Source: Acidobacteriota bacterium
GTDB lineage: Bacteria; Acidobacteriota; Vicinamibacteria; Marinacidobacterales; Marinacidobacteraceae
Direction of reading: 5' to 3'
DNA: 39,353 nucleotides
Assembly (NCBI GenBank): GCA_028877265.1
Contig: JAPPGX010000127.1
Span: forward strand, 1 to 39,353
Part shown: in pieces, positions 15,833-25,380 of the stretch
Numbering within the stretch: position 1 is the first letter of the stretch
How the letters are laid out: every line of letters starts with the position of its first letter
The notes under the pieces: model-generated
Database searches by the model: none
What the model saw: the letters and a program-made list of their open reading frames with translations, nothing else
What the model was told of the DNA's origin: nothing
Translations under genes and position numbers: made by a program

Positions 15833-18800
15833 ATGAAACTCACGACCCGGCTACTGGCCCTGACGCTCCTCGTGGCGCCGGCCGCCGGCGCCGCACAGAA
15901 CGACGTCCACGACCCCGCCACCTACCAGGCCCTCAAGTACCGCATGATCGGACCGCACAAGGGCTCCCGGGTCACCGCGGTGACTGGCATCGCCGAACAG
16001 CCCTGGACCTATTTCATGGGCACGAACGGCGGCGGCCTCTGGAAGACGACCGACGCGGGCGAGAGCTGGGTCAACGTCTCGGACGGCTACTACACCTCGA
16101 GTTCCATCGGCGCCATCGACGTGGCGGACACCGACCCGAGCATCGTCTACGTGGGAAGCGGTTCGACCGCCATCCGGGGCAACGTCTCCCCGGGGGACGG
16201 GATGTACAAGTCCACGGACGGGGGCGAGAGCTGGGGCCACGTCGGACTCCGCGACGCCGGGCAGATCGGCCGGGTGATCATCCATCCGCAGAACCCGGAC
16301 GTCGCCCACGCGGCGGTGCTTGGCCACGCCTTCGGCCCCAACGAGATGCGCGGCGTCTTCCGGACCACCGACGGAGGCGCCACCTGGGAGAAGGTGCTGT
16401 ACGTCAGCGAACGGACCGGCGCGAACGAAATCGCCATGGACCCCTCCAACCCGAACGTGCTCTACGCGACCATGTGGACCGCGGAGCGAAAGCCCTGGAC
16501 CATGATCTCGGGAAGTGAGGAAGGCGGGATCTACAAGACGACGGACGGCGGGGATACCTGGACGGAACTCACGAACGGCCTGCCCACGGGGATGATCGGG
16601 CGGACCGGGATCTCCGTCTCCGGAGCAAACCCGAACCGGGTGTGGGCGCTGGTCGAGGCGCGGGACGGCGGCGTCTATCGCTCGGACGACGCCGGCGCGT
16701 CCTTCCAGCTCATCAACGACGACCGCGAGCTCCAGAACCGGCCTTGGTACTACATGCATATCTACGCCGATCCGGTGGACGTGGACCGGGTCTACGTCGT
16801 GAGCCGCTACTTCCACCGCTCGGACGATGCCGGCGAAACCTTCGACCTCATCGCCACCCCGCACGGCGACAACCACGACCTCTGGATCAATCCGGGCAAC
16901 AACCAGATCATGGTGCAGGGCAATGACGGCGGCGCGAACGTTTCCTGGAACGGTGGCCGCACCTGGTCGAGCCAGTTGAACCAGCCGACGTCCGAGATGT
17001 ACCGGGTGAGCGTGGACCACCAGTTCCCCTACCGGGTCTACGGTTCGGCGCAGGACACCTGGGAGGTGATTTCGGTGCCGAGCCGGTCCGCCCACTACGG
17101 GATGCGCCTCCAGCTCCAGCACTGGGACGGCGTCGGCGGCATGGAGGGCGGGGTCGCGGTGATCCGGCCCGACAACCCGAACATCGTCTTCGCCGGGAGC
17201 ACCAGCGGGGCCATCACCCGCTTCGACCGTTCCACGGGCCAGATCCGCCCGATCAAGGCCTATCCCGAGGTCGGCGGGATGCCGGCGAAACACCTCCGCT
17301 ACCGGTTCCAGCGGACTGCCCCCATCGTGCTCTCGCCGCACGACCCCAACGTGCTCTACCACGCGTCGCACGTGGTCCACCGCTCCACCAACGAGGGCCA
17401 GAGCTGGGAGATCATCAGCCCCGACCTGACCACCGCCGATCCGGAGCGCATCAATACCTGGGGCGGACCCATCACCCGCGAGGTGACGAGCGAGGAGGTC
17501 TACTGCACCATCTTCGCGCTCGCCGAATCGAAGCACCTGCCGGGGGTGCTCTGGGCCGGCACCGACGATGGGCTCGTCCACATCTCCCGGGACAGCGGGG
17601 AGAACTGGACGAACATCACCCCCCCGGACATGCCGGACTCGGGGACGGTGAACATCCTGGAGGTCTCGCCGCACACGGCGGGAAGGGCCTTCATCTCGGT
17701 GGTCCGTTTCCGCCTCGACGACTTCCGGCCCTACGTCTTCCGCACCGACGACTTCGGCGAAAGCTGGACGCTGCTGACCGACGGGACGAACGGGATTCCG
17801 GACGACCAGTGGGTGCGGGTGGTGCGGGAGGACCCCGACCGGAAAGGACTGCTTTACGCCGGCACCGAGTACGGGGTGTTCGTCTCCTTCGACGACGGGG
17901 CGCACTGGCAGTCGCTACAGCTCAACTTCCCGGTGGCGCCGGTGACCGACCTGGTCGTCCACGAGAAGGACCTGGTGCTCTCGACGAAGGGCCGTTCCTT
18001 CTGGATCCTCGACGACCTGTCCCCGCTCCACCAGTTGACGGACGAGGTGGCGGGATCCGCGGCGCACCTCTTCGCGCCCCGGGACATCCACCGGGTGCGC
18101 ACCGCGGAGGAAGAGGCGGTGGACGAGTACGTGGGAGGCTGGCGGTCGGTCGCCAACCCGCGGGACCTCTACGGAGGCGCCCGCATCACCCGGGACCGGC
18201 AGGGCACCGACTCCCCCAACGGGGCCACCATCTATACCTGGTTCGCCGAAGCTCCCGCGGGCGAGGTGACCCTCGAGATCCTCGACGGGGCCGGCGAGGT
18301 CATTCGACGGTTCTCGAACGAGGACGACCCCAGGGACCCCTCGGTGATCGCCCGGCCCGAGGCGCCGTTCTTCAAGGAGGAGAGCACCTTCTTCAATGCG
18401 GGTCTGAACCGCTTCGTGTGGGACCTGCGCCATCCCTCGGCGTTCGGCGGCGCGCCGCTCGGGCCGCTGGTGGTGCCGGGGACGTACCAGATCCGGGTCT
18501 CGACCAGCAGCTGGAGCGGGACCCAGCCGATCGAGGTGCTCCCCGATCCGCGGGTCACCACCACGGCGGAGGAGTTCCAGAGCCAGTTCGACCTGCTCAG
18601 GAAGATCCGGGACCGGATCACCGATCTCCACCGGGCGGTGGCGGAGATCCGGGAGCTGCGCGAGGGGGCGTCGGCGTCCGTCGCGGAACGGCTCAGCCGG
18701 ATCGAGCGGGAGCTGGTGCCGCTACCGGAGGACTACGACCGCGAGGACCAGGACTACGCCCCCAAGCTGATCCAGCAGCTCGACCTGCTCTACGGCTACG

Positions 18801-18919
18801 TCGAAGGGGCGGATTCGGAGCCGACCGATTCCGCGTTCGAGAGGTTTGATGATCTGGATCCCATCCTCAGCGGCCTCCTGGAGGAGCTCCGCGGGGTGGT
18901 GGAGTCCATCGGGAACTGA
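15833..18919 (+). CDS. Exported Asp-box (VPS10/BNR-like) beta-propeller protein
   Basis: 1028 aa with a signal peptide (1-21, ends GAAQN). At least ten Asp-box repeats S/T-x-D-x-G-x-[ST]-[WF] run through residues ~65-700, such as TTDAGESW, STDGGESW, TTDGGATW, TTDGGDTW, SDDAGASF, STNEGQSW, SRDSGENW and SFDDGAHW. They form sortilin-like ten-bladed propellers. After about residue 760 comes an Ig/FlgD-like sandwich (GEVTLEILDGAGEVIRRFS, then NRFVWDLRHP) and a C-terminal helical region (LRKIRDRITDLHRAVAEIRE). Proteins of this type are often labelled glycosyl hydrolases, but no catalytic set is evident. A peptide- or glycan-binding role next to the peptidases is plausible. The SD is AAAGGAG, 7 nt upstream. 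Confidence 0.85.
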   Translation: MKLTTRLLALTLLVAPAAGAAQNDVHDPATYQALKYRMIGPHKGSRVTAVTGIAEQPWTYFMGTNGGGLWKTTDAGESWVNVSDGYYTSSSIGAIDVADTDPSIVYVGSGSTAIRGNVSPGDGMYKSTDGGESWGHVGLRDAGQIGRVIIHPQNPDVAHAAVLGHAFGPNEMRGVFRTTDGGATWEKVLYVSERTGANEIAMDPSNPNVLYATMWTAERKPWTMISGSEEGGIYKTTDGGDTWTELTNGLPTGMIGRTGISVSGANPNRVWALVEARDGGVYRSDDAGASFQLINDDRELQNRPWYYMHIYADPVDVDRVYVVSRYFHRSDDAGETFDLIATPHGDNHDLWINPGNNQIMVQGNDGGANVSWNGGRTWSSQLNQPTSEMYRVSVDHQFPYRVYGSAQDTWEVISVPSRSAHYGMRLQLQHWDGVGGMEGGVAVIRPDNPNIVFAGSTSGAITRFDRSTGQIRPIKAYPEVGGMPAKHLRYRFQRTAPIVLSPHDPNVLYHASHVVHRSTNEGQSWEIISPDLTTADPERINTWGGPITREVTSEEVYCTIFALAESKHLPGVLWAGTDDGLVHISRDSGENWTNITPPDMPDSGTVNILEVSPHTAGRAFISVVRFRLDDFRPYVFRTDDFGESWTLLTDGTNGIPDDQWVRVVREDPDRKGLLYAGTEYGVFVSFDDGAHWQSLQLNFPVAPVTDLVVHEKDLVLSTKGRSFWILDDLSPLHQLTDEVAGSAAHLFAPRDIHRVRTAEEEAVDEYVGGWRSVANPRDLYGGARITRDRQGTDSPNGATIYTWFAEAPAGEVTLEILDGAGEVIRRFSNEDDPRDPSVIARPEAPFFKEESTFFNAGLNRFVWDLRHPSAFGGAPLGPLVVPGTYQIRVSTSSWSGTQPIEVLPDPRVTTTAEEFQSQFDLLRKIRDRITDLHRAVAEIRELREGASASVAERLSRIERELVPLPEDYDREDQDYAPKLIQQLDLLYGYVEGADSEPTDSAFERFDDLDPILSGLLEELRGVVESIGN

Positions 18920-18944
18920 GCCGGGAAACCGAAGGGAGTTCGTC

Positions 18945-21900
18945 ATGCGTGCGAAGCGCACTGCCTGGATCGTGGGGCCGCTCGCGGCCCTCGCGCTGCT
19001 CTACTCCGCCCCGGCGGGCAAGGCGCAGCAGGAACAGTCCCTCGCCGGACTTGAGGACGTCTTCGCGCCGGGCGTCTTCCTCGAGGACCGGAACGGCGAC
19101 GGCGTGGTGGACTTCATCAACGCCCGGATCGTCCTCCCCGCCGACCCGGCCCCTGAGGAAGTGGCCGCCGCCGCCAACATCGCGGGCCGGCTCGGTTTCG
19201 AGTCCTCCGCCTTCACTCCGGGTCTGGCGGTCCTCGATGCGGACATCGCCCCCGGGGCGGAGTCTCCGCCGCTCTTCCTGGTGGGCCGATCGAACCGCTG
19301 GGTCCGGCAGCTTGCGGAACAAGGCCGCGTCCAGCTGGACGGCCTGACTCCGGGCCAGGGCCTCTTCGCCATCGTTTCCTCGCCCTTCGGGGGCGCGGAT
19401 GCGGTGGTGGTTGCCGGCGCGGACCCCGCGGGGACCCTCTACGCGGCGAACGCGGCGTCCGCCCGACTGCCGTACCTCTGGCAGCTTCGGAGCGACACGA
19501 TCTCCTCGGTGATGGACGACGTCGAGGAGTTCCTCGGCGAGAGCCGCGTGGACGTGGACGGGGTCCGGGCCACCGAAGCCGTCTACGAGGACGGCCGCGA
19601 GCAGGTGAGCCGCCTCGTCATGGCGCTCGACGTGGTGGATCCGGGGAACGCCGCGGAGGTGCTCGACGAGCTCGCCGCCGACCACCGGGTGGGACAGGCG
19701 CGATTCACCGACCGCCGGGCGGTGCGGCTCAACTACTACGGCGCGGGCGCCCTCGACTTCCAGCTTCCCGACGGGAACGGGGTGGTGGTGGACCGGTTCG
19801 GGCCGCCCTACAAGAGCCGCTTCCCGGAAAACCCGTGGCAGCCGAAGGCCGCGCCGCTGAACCTGACGAAGCTCTATACGACGGATGGCCTGCTCGGCGA
19901 CTCGCGGGGGGACGACATGATCCCGGACGAGTCCGAAACCGTGCTCGTCATCGGCTCCGGAGCCGGCCCGGTACTGGGTGCGGTGGATCTCGCCGCCCGC
20001 ATCGGGCTCGAGACGACCGGCCTCACCCTCCCGATCGCCTTCGTGGAAGGAGAGATCGAGGATCCGTCGGTGCTCCCGAACCCGGTGCTGATCGGGCCAG
20101 GGGACCTGGCGGCTTCGCTTCCTGGCGGAACGGCGCTCGAGGCCGGCGAGGGGGTCGTGGAGATCGTTCCCGGCGCCTTCGGGGACTCCCCGGCGGTGCG
20201 GGTCCGCGGCGGTGACGCCGCGGGGCTGGACGCTGCGACCGCCTATCTGGCGGGGCGGATTCCCGCGCTCTGGGAGACCCGACGCGGGGAAGTGGACTTC
20301 ACCGCGATCGAGGAGGACGTCCGCGCTTTCCTCCGGTCCCGGTCGAGCGCCGGACAGGCGGCGCGGGCGCTCGTCCACCTTGACGAGTTGAGCGGCAGGT
20401 GGTCCGGGGGCGACATCACGTCGCTGGAAGTGGACGTTTTCCTGGAGGAGGCGAGCCCGGAGGCCGGCGCCTTCCTGGAGGCGCGGCTGCGGGAAGCGAC
20501 CGGCGTGCCCGAGGTGTCGGTCACCGCCGGCTCACGCTACGGGCCGGTCACCGTGTTCGACGAGGAACTCGACCTCGGCTGGGAGGTGGACGAGCTCCGG
20601 GAGCGGTTCACCACCGACGTCGTGTCGCGGGTGAGTTCCGGCGACCGGGTGGAAGTCGAGATCCTGGTCAGTGAGCCGCCGGATCTGCGGATGCGGCTCC
20701 AGCAGGAGTTCGAGGCCGCGCTCCGGGAGGCCGGGGCCGCGGAGACCCGGGTCCGGGTTATCTGCGCGTACAAGCAGGGGTTCAGTTGGCTCGCCGACTA
20801 CGTGCTTCCCGCGGTCCGCGGCCAGGACGTTGGCCGGATCACGGTCCGGTTCCCGACCGCGCACTACCCCCAGAACGAACGCTGGTACGGGCAGGACATC
20901 CGCTGGCTCCAGGAGATCTTCCCGATCGACTGGATCCTGGCCCGGGAACTGGACATCGACGTCGATGACACCGAGTTCGTGAAGGTGGACGAGGGGCCCG
21001 TGGAGTACGAGGTGGAGGTCACGGACGATGTGGGGCGGGTGCTCCACGAGGACCGCTTCGCGCCGCGCTTCACGACCCGCGAATACTTCCCGCACGTTCC
21101 GACGGCCAAGATCCACTACACGTCGGGCGGATTCCGGGCGACGGTCAACGGCGAGGAGGTCGCCGACGTCCACGTCCGCACCGACCCCGAGCGGCTCTGG
21201 GACTACTACCAGTTCGATGCCCAACCCCGGATGTTCGAGTTCGCGCGGGAGTACACCCGGGGGGACCTGAGCCTGAAGAACCAGCCCTTCTTCCGGGACT
21301 TCTATCTGGACATCAAGATGAGCGAGCCGGACTTCCTGCTCGATCTCGACGAGGAACGGATCTCCTCGATGGACTCGCTCCACGAGGACCTCACCTTCAA
21401 CACCATCGACTTCTGGGGCATCTTCAGCGGCCAGCAGTCGGGGAGCCGGGAGGTCGCTCCCGGAAGGCTCATGCCCATGATCCACCCGACGCGGGAGGGG
21501 CCGCCCGAGGTGCATGTCAAGTTCATGGGGAACGCCGTGCCCCATCCCGAGCTGGCGGTGCGGTGGACCACGAGGGACGGCGCCGTGGGTGAGGAGCGCA
21601 TCGGGCTGACCGAGCTGGACGTCTCGGCTCCCCGCGTCACGTCGGTGAAGGTGCGGGCGGACGCTGAAGGCGTGGCGCAACTGACGGCCGGCGTGGAAGC
21701 CGACGACTTCGGCGCCGCCCGGATCGCCGGGAGGATGGTCGAGGGTCTTCGGGAGCTTCAGGCGGCGGGCGCGCTCCAAACCGCGCTCGGCTACGCCCGG
21801 CTCGAGGAGCTGGTGGTCGCGGCCCGGATCGGGAACGCGGCGATCGAGGAGGGGGTGCGGCCGGTGGACCCGGCGCTGCTGACCCAGCCGGGCGGCATCG

Positions 21901-23105
21901 AGACCATCGAGCCGACGCCCGGCGAGCGGTTCGTGACCTGGGACCACGTGATCGGCCCGGACGAGCTCGAGGAGGAGCTGATTCCGCGCCTCCAGACGTT
22001 CCCCGAGTTCAACGCCTACGTCGCGGGCCGGACCTATCGCGGCCGGAACGTCTGGGCGATGGACGTGATGCTGCCGCACGAGGCGGAGCTCTTCTCGCAG
22101 GCGAAGGCCAGCGCGCTGAAGCCGGTCCTCTTCATCACCACCCGCCAGCACTCGAACGAGGTCTCGGCGACCAGCGGAGTGATGCGCTTCATGGAGCTGG
22201 TGGCGACCGATCCGGACTACCGGAAGTACCTGGAGCGGATGAATATCGTCTACCACCCGATGGAGAACCCGGACGGGGCGGCGAACCACTACGAGTTCCA
22301 CAAGCTCCGGCCCACCTTCATCCTGCACGGAGGCTACTGGAGTTCGGTGGCGCGGGACGTGGGGGCGTACATCTGGGACGATGACCCGCTCCTGCCGGAG
22401 GCCCTCGTGCGGCGGCAGCTCTACTACCGCTGGCTGCCGGACGTCTACATGAACCCCCACGGCTACCCGAGCCACGAGTGGGTCCACCAGTTCGCGGGCT
22501 ACAAGGTGCCCTGGTTCCTCGCCTTCTGGATCCCGCGCGGCTACCACATCAACCTCCACCACATCGACGACCCGAACTACCCCGACCACAAGCCCGTGGG
22601 CGCCGAGCTGCGGGAGCGGATCATCGAGGAGGTGCAGAGCGTCGCCGACATCCGCGCCGCCAACGAGCGGCTCGTCCACCGATTCGAGAAGTACGCGCGG
22701 CGCTACCAGCCTGACCCGTTCCGCCTCGAGATCTACGAAGGGATGAACATCCTGTTCGACCACTCCTACTCGTTCCAGGAGGGCGGTTCGTTCAGCGACG
22801 AGATCTACGTGAGTTCCATGTGGAAGCGGCCCGATCCGAACGGGAGGATGTTCATCGAGCGTCACCCGCAGATCACCGTGCTCGATCTCGGCTGCGACAT
22901 GCCCGACGAGACCGCCGGTCCCGAGTGGATGGACAAGGTCGCCGCTCGCGGCCAGTTCGGCTACCTGATGTCGGTGGTGAAGCTCATGTACGAGAGCGAC
23001 TGGGAGGTCCAGCGCTTCGAGGAGGACTTCATCGACGGCGTACGGCTGTCGCTCTTCCGCCCGCGGCCGGTGAAGGCGGCGCGGCGGGACCAGTTCTCGA
23101 ACTAG
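18945..23105 (+). CDS. Large exported M14 zinc carboxypeptidase with duplicated N-terminal module
   Basis: 1386 aa, far longer than usual M14 enzymes (~300-400 aa). Signal peptide ~1-28. Residues about 35-205 and about 318-465 are two copies of one alpha/beta module: compare ANIAGRLGFESSAFTPGLAV with VDLAARIGLETTGLTLPIAF, and their shared endings ARLPYLW / GRIPALW. The middle is beta-rich. The M14 domain is C-terminal (about 1000-1386): the zinc pair HxxE in TTRQHSNEVSATSG, NPDG with MENPDGAANHYE, and the third His likely in NPHGYPSHEWVHQ. It removes C-terminal residues from peptides outside the cytoplasm. It starts 25 nt after the Asp-box gene with SD GGGAG. The stop is followed by 97 nt before the next gene. 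Confidence 0.85.
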   Translation: MRAKRTAWIVGPLAALALLYSAPAGKAQQEQSLAGLEDVFAPGVFLEDRNGDGVVDFINARIVLPADPAPEEVAAAANIAGRLGFESSAFTPGLAVLDADIAPGAESPPLFLVGRSNRWVRQLAEQGRVQLDGLTPGQGLFAIVSSPFGGADAVVVAGADPAGTLYAANAASARLPYLWQLRSDTISSVMDDVEEFLGESRVDVDGVRATEAVYEDGREQVSRLVMALDVVDPGNAAEVLDELAADHRVGQARFTDRRAVRLNYYGAGALDFQLPDGNGVVVDRFGPPYKSRFPENPWQPKAAPLNLTKLYTTDGLLGDSRGDDMIPDESETVLVIGSGAGPVLGAVDLAARIGLETTGLTLPIAFVEGEIEDPSVLPNPVLIGPGDLAASLPGGTALEAGEGVVEIVPGAFGDSPAVRVRGGDAAGLDAATAYLAGRIPALWETRRGEVDFTAIEEDVRAFLRSRSSAGQAARALVHLDELSGRWSGGDITSLEVDVFLEEASPEAGAFLEARLREATGVPEVSVTAGSRYGPVTVFDEELDLGWEVDELRERFTTDVVSRVSSGDRVEVEILVSEPPDLRMRLQQEFEAALREAGAAETRVRVICAYKQGFSWLADYVLPAVRGQDVGRITVRFPTAHYPQNERWYGQDIRWLQEIFPIDWILARELDIDVDDTEFVKVDEGPVEYEVEVTDDVGRVLHEDRFAPRFTTREYFPHVPTAKIHYTSGGFRATVNGEEVADVHVRTDPERLWDYYQFDAQPRMFEFAREYTRGDLSLKNQPFFRDFYLDIKMSEPDFLLDLDEERISSMDSLHEDLTFNTIDFWGIFSGQQSGSREVAPGRLMPMIHPTREGPPEVHVKFMGNAVPHPELAVRWTTRDGAVGEERIGLTELDVSAPRVTSVKVRADAEGVAQLTAGVEADDFGAARIAGRMVEGLRELQAAGALQTALGYARLEELVVAARIGNAAIEEGVRPVDPALLTQPGGIETIEPTPGERFVTWDHVIGPDELEEELIPRLQTFPEFNAYVAGRTYRGRNVWAMDVMLPHEAELFSQAKASALKPVLFITTRQHSNEVSATSGVMRFMELVATDPDYRKYLERMNIVYHPMENPDGAANHYEFHKLRPTFILHGGYWSSVARDVGAYIWDDDPLLPEALVRRQLYYRWLPDVYMNPHGYPSHEWVHQFAGYKVPWFLAFWIPRGYHINLHHIDDPNYPDHKPVGAELRERIIEEVQSVADIRAANERLVHRFEKYARRYQPDPFRLEIYEGMNILFDHSYSFQEGGSFSDEIYVSSMWKRPDPNGRMFIERHPQITVLDLGCDMPDETAGPEWMDKVAARGQFGYLMSVVKLMYESDWEVQRFEEDFIDGVRLSLFRPRPVKAARRDQFSN

Positions 23106-23202
23106 GGGCTCACCCTGCCCGGCACCGATGGCGTTCCCGGGCCCATCCGCCGTCCGGGAGTTCCATAGAATCGGGAATCGTCTTCCGACGGGAGGAATGA
23201 CC

Positions 23203-24639
23203 ATGCGGGTATTGGCCCTGCTCCTCGTCCTGCTCTTCGCCGCGGCCCCGGCTGTCGCCCAGGAGAGCCCCGACTCGCCGGTCCAGGCCGGCATCACCCT
23301 GCTGGACACCTGGATCCAGAGCCAGATGGAATTCGGCGGCCTGCCCGGGCTGGTGATCGGCATCGTCCACGACCAGGAACCGGTGTGGGTGAAGGCCTAT
23401 GGCCACGCCTCGCTGGATCCCCCGGTCCCGATGAGTGCGGACTCCATCTTTCGGATCGCCTCCCACTCGAAGCTCTTCACCGCGATCGCGGTGATGCGCG
23501 CTCGCGACGCCGGAAAGCTCCGTCTCGACGATCCCGTCACCGATTACTTGCCCTGGTTCGACATCCGGAACCGGCATCCGGAGGCGCGGCCGGTCACCGT
23601 CCGCCACCTGCTGACCCACACCGCGGGGCTGCCGCGCGAGTCCATCCACCCCGCCTGGACCGACTTCGAGTTCCCGGAGGTGGAGGCCCTGCGGGACACG
23701 GTCTCGGATCAGGAGACCACCTATGCCACCGAGACCAAGTGGAAGTACTCGAACCTCGGGTTCACCCTCGCCGGCATGGTGGCCGAGGCCGCCGCCGGCG
23801 ATTCCTTCGCCGACCTCGTGACCGATGGGATCCTGAAGCCGCTGGGGATGGATTCGACCAGCGTCGGCCCGGTCCCGGCGGACCAGCGGGATCGGCTCGC
23901 GACGGGTTACGGCCGCCGGATGCCGGATGGCCCCCGCGAGGTCTTTCCCTTCGTGGACGCCCGGTCGTTCGACCCGGCGACGGGCCTCTCCTCCACGGTT
24001 CCCGACATGCTGCGCTTCCTCTCCTGGCAGATGCGGGTCCGCGACCGCCGCAGCGAGGAGGTCCTCGCCAGCAACACCCTGCTGGAGATGCAGCGGGTCC
24101 AGTGGCTCCATACCTCGTGGAACAGCGGCTGGGGCCTCGGTTTCTCGGTGCGCCACACCGAGGACCGCGACCTGATCGGCCACGGCGGCGGGTATCCCGG
24201 CTACCGAACCCAGACGCAGCTCAGCCCGGGGGAGAAGATCGGCGTCGTCGTGTTCACGAACGGCGGTGACGGCAATCCCGGCCGCTACCTCGACAAGGCG
24301 TTCGAATGGGTCGCCCCCGCCCTTGCCGCCGCCCGCGCCGAAAAGGTGAAACCGGCGGTCTGGTCCTCCGACTGGGACATCTACCTCGGGACCTACCGGA
24401 GGCGTAGCGGGGACACCGCCGTGCTCCGCCAGGAGAACGACCTGGTGATCCTGTCACCCCTCTCCGAGGATCCGAGCGGTTCGCAGGGAGTGCTGAAGCC
24501 GACCGACACGCCCCACGTCTTCCGGCTGGAGAGCGACGGCTTCGGTGCGCACGGGGAGCTGGTGCGCTTCGAGGTAAGTGACGCGGGCGAGGTCACCCGG
24601 ATCTTCGTCGGGGTGAACTACTCCCGCCGGGTGCGGTAG
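23203..24639 (+). CDS. Exported beta-lactamase-fold serine hydrolase (class C type)
   Basis: 478 aa. Signal peptide 1-20 (ends AVAQE). The penicillin-binding/beta-lactamase family C motifs are all present: SxxK as SHSK (Ser87-Lys90), YxN as YSN (Tyr182), and HGG in LIGHGGGYPG. The C-terminal ~110 residues form an extra beta domain (DIYLGTYRRRSGDTAV and onward), as in esterases or D-aminopeptidases of this fold. The substrate may be a peptide with a D-residue, an ester or an amide; sequence cannot decide. Of two in-frame ATGs, 23203 is chosen because the SD GGAGG at 23191-23195 is 7 nt away. The upstream ATG (23197) is too close. Confidence 0.88.
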   Translation: MRVLALLLVLLFAAAPAVAQESPDSPVQAGITLLDTWIQSQMEFGGLPGLVIGIVHDQEPVWVKAYGHASLDPPVPMSADSIFRIASHSKLFTAIAVMRARDAGKLRLDDPVTDYLPWFDIRNRHPEARPVTVRHLLTHTAGLPRESIHPAWTDFEFPEVEALRDTVSDQETTYATETKWKYSNLGFTLAGMVAEAAAGDSFADLVTDGILKPLGMDSTSVGPVPADQRDRLATGYGRRMPDGPREVFPFVDARSFDPATGLSSTVPDMLRFLSWQMRVRDRRSEEVLASNTLLEMQRVQWLHTSWNSGWGLGFSVRHTEDRDLIGHGGGYPGYRTQTQLSPGEKIGVVVFTNGGDGNPGRYLDKAFEWVAPALAAARAEKVKPAVWSSDWDIYLGTYRRRSGDTAVLRQENDLVILSPLSEDPSGSQGVLKPTDTPHVFRLESDGFGAHGELVRFEVSDAGEVTRIFVGVNYSRRVR

Positions 24640-24678
24640 GGAAGGCCCTCGCCAGTGCCATGCGAGTTGTGATTCGTC

Positions 24679-25260
24679 ATGGCTTCCAGACTCGACCGGT
24701 ACTTCCAGCACACCAGGGACTGGCGGGCGGAGAAGCAGCGACTTCGGGAAATCCTCCTGGACTTCCCGCTCACCGAAGAGCTGAAGTGGCGCCAGCCCTG
24801 CTACTCGTTTCAGGGTGCGAACGTGGTCATCCTCGGCGGGTTCAAGCAGACGGTGGACCTTGGCTTCTTCAAGGGAGCCCTGCTGGACAATCCGCACGGT
24901 CTGCTCATTCCGCCGGGGCCGCACACGCAGGCGTCGCGTCAACTGCGGTTCAAGAGCGTCGAGGAAATCGACGAGAAGGAACCGATCATCCGGGCCACGC
25001 TCGAAAACGCGATCGAGGTGGAACGGGCCGGCCTGAAGGTGGATTTCAGGGAAAAGACCGAGCTGGTGCCTGCGGACGAACTTCTGGCGAAGATGGAGGC
25101 GGACCCTGAATTCAAAGCGGCCTTCGAGGCGCTGACGCCGGGGCGGCAGCGGGGATACAACCTCTTCTTCGGCGCCGCGAAGCAGACGAAGACGCGCGCC
25201 GCGCGGATCGAGAAGCACGCGGAGCGGATTCTTGAGGGGAAGGGGATGCACGACCGGTAG
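24679..25260 (+). CDS. YdeI/OmdA-like, DUF1801-type protein
   Basis: 193 aa cytosolic protein. The DUF1801 part covers about 15-115 (KQRLREILLDFPLTEELKWR, CYSFQGANVVILGGFKQ, and VDLGFFKGALL). The C-terminal helix pair (ALTPGRQRGYNLFFGAAKQ, then TRAARIEKHAERI) is the OmdA/YdeI tail. The family includes iron- or stress-linked proteins, but the molecular role is unclear. It has no signal peptide and starts 39 nt after the hydrolase. No SD is obvious at the ATG at 24679. It may be the last gene of the operon or have its own promoter. It is followed by the two-hairpin repeat. Confidence 0.8.
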   Translation: MASRLDRYFQHTRDWRAEKQRLREILLDFPLTEELKWRQPCYSFQGANVVILGGFKQTVDLGFFKGALLDNPHGLLIPPGPHTQASRQLRFKSVEEIDEKEPIIRATLENAIEVERAGLKVDFREKTELVPADELLAKMEADPEFKAAFEALTPGRQRGYNLFFGAAKQTKTRAARIEKHAERILEGKGMHDR

Positions 25261-25326
25261 TCGGGCTCCGCGGTCTGTTCGGCGTGTGGGTTCCCGGCTG
25301 TCACGCCGTGAGGCTGGCCGGGATCC

Positions 25327-25378
25327 GCGCCCTCTGCGGGCCTGCGGCCCGCTGTGCCGGTCTGAAGACCGGCGCTCC
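25327..25378. repeat. Two-hairpin REP-like element, copy 2, between convergent genes
   Basis: Arms 25336-25342/25346-25352 (7 bp, loop TGC) and about 25356-25362/25367-25373 (7 bp, loop TGAA). Read on the minus strand it aligns with 6231-6280: the same GGAGCGCCGG opening and the same GCA loop in the second hairpin, with paired substitutions in the first stem. It sits between the convergent ends at 25260 and 25381 and likely terminates or protects both transcripts. Confidence 0.65.
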
Positions 25379-25380
25379 CC

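Noticed and set aside
15833..18919. Sialidase or glycosyl hydrolase call for the Asp-box protein
   Set aside because: Asp boxes are structural. I could not find the Arg triad or nucleophile Tyr/Glu pattern of sialidases, so only the fold is claimed.
20532..23363. Very long open frame on the minus strand (about 940 codons) opposite the M14 gene
   Set aside because: Its translation is low-complexity Arg/Val/His/Gly typical of antisense frames in GC-rich DNA; the plus-strand gene has a signal peptide, zinc motifs and an SD.
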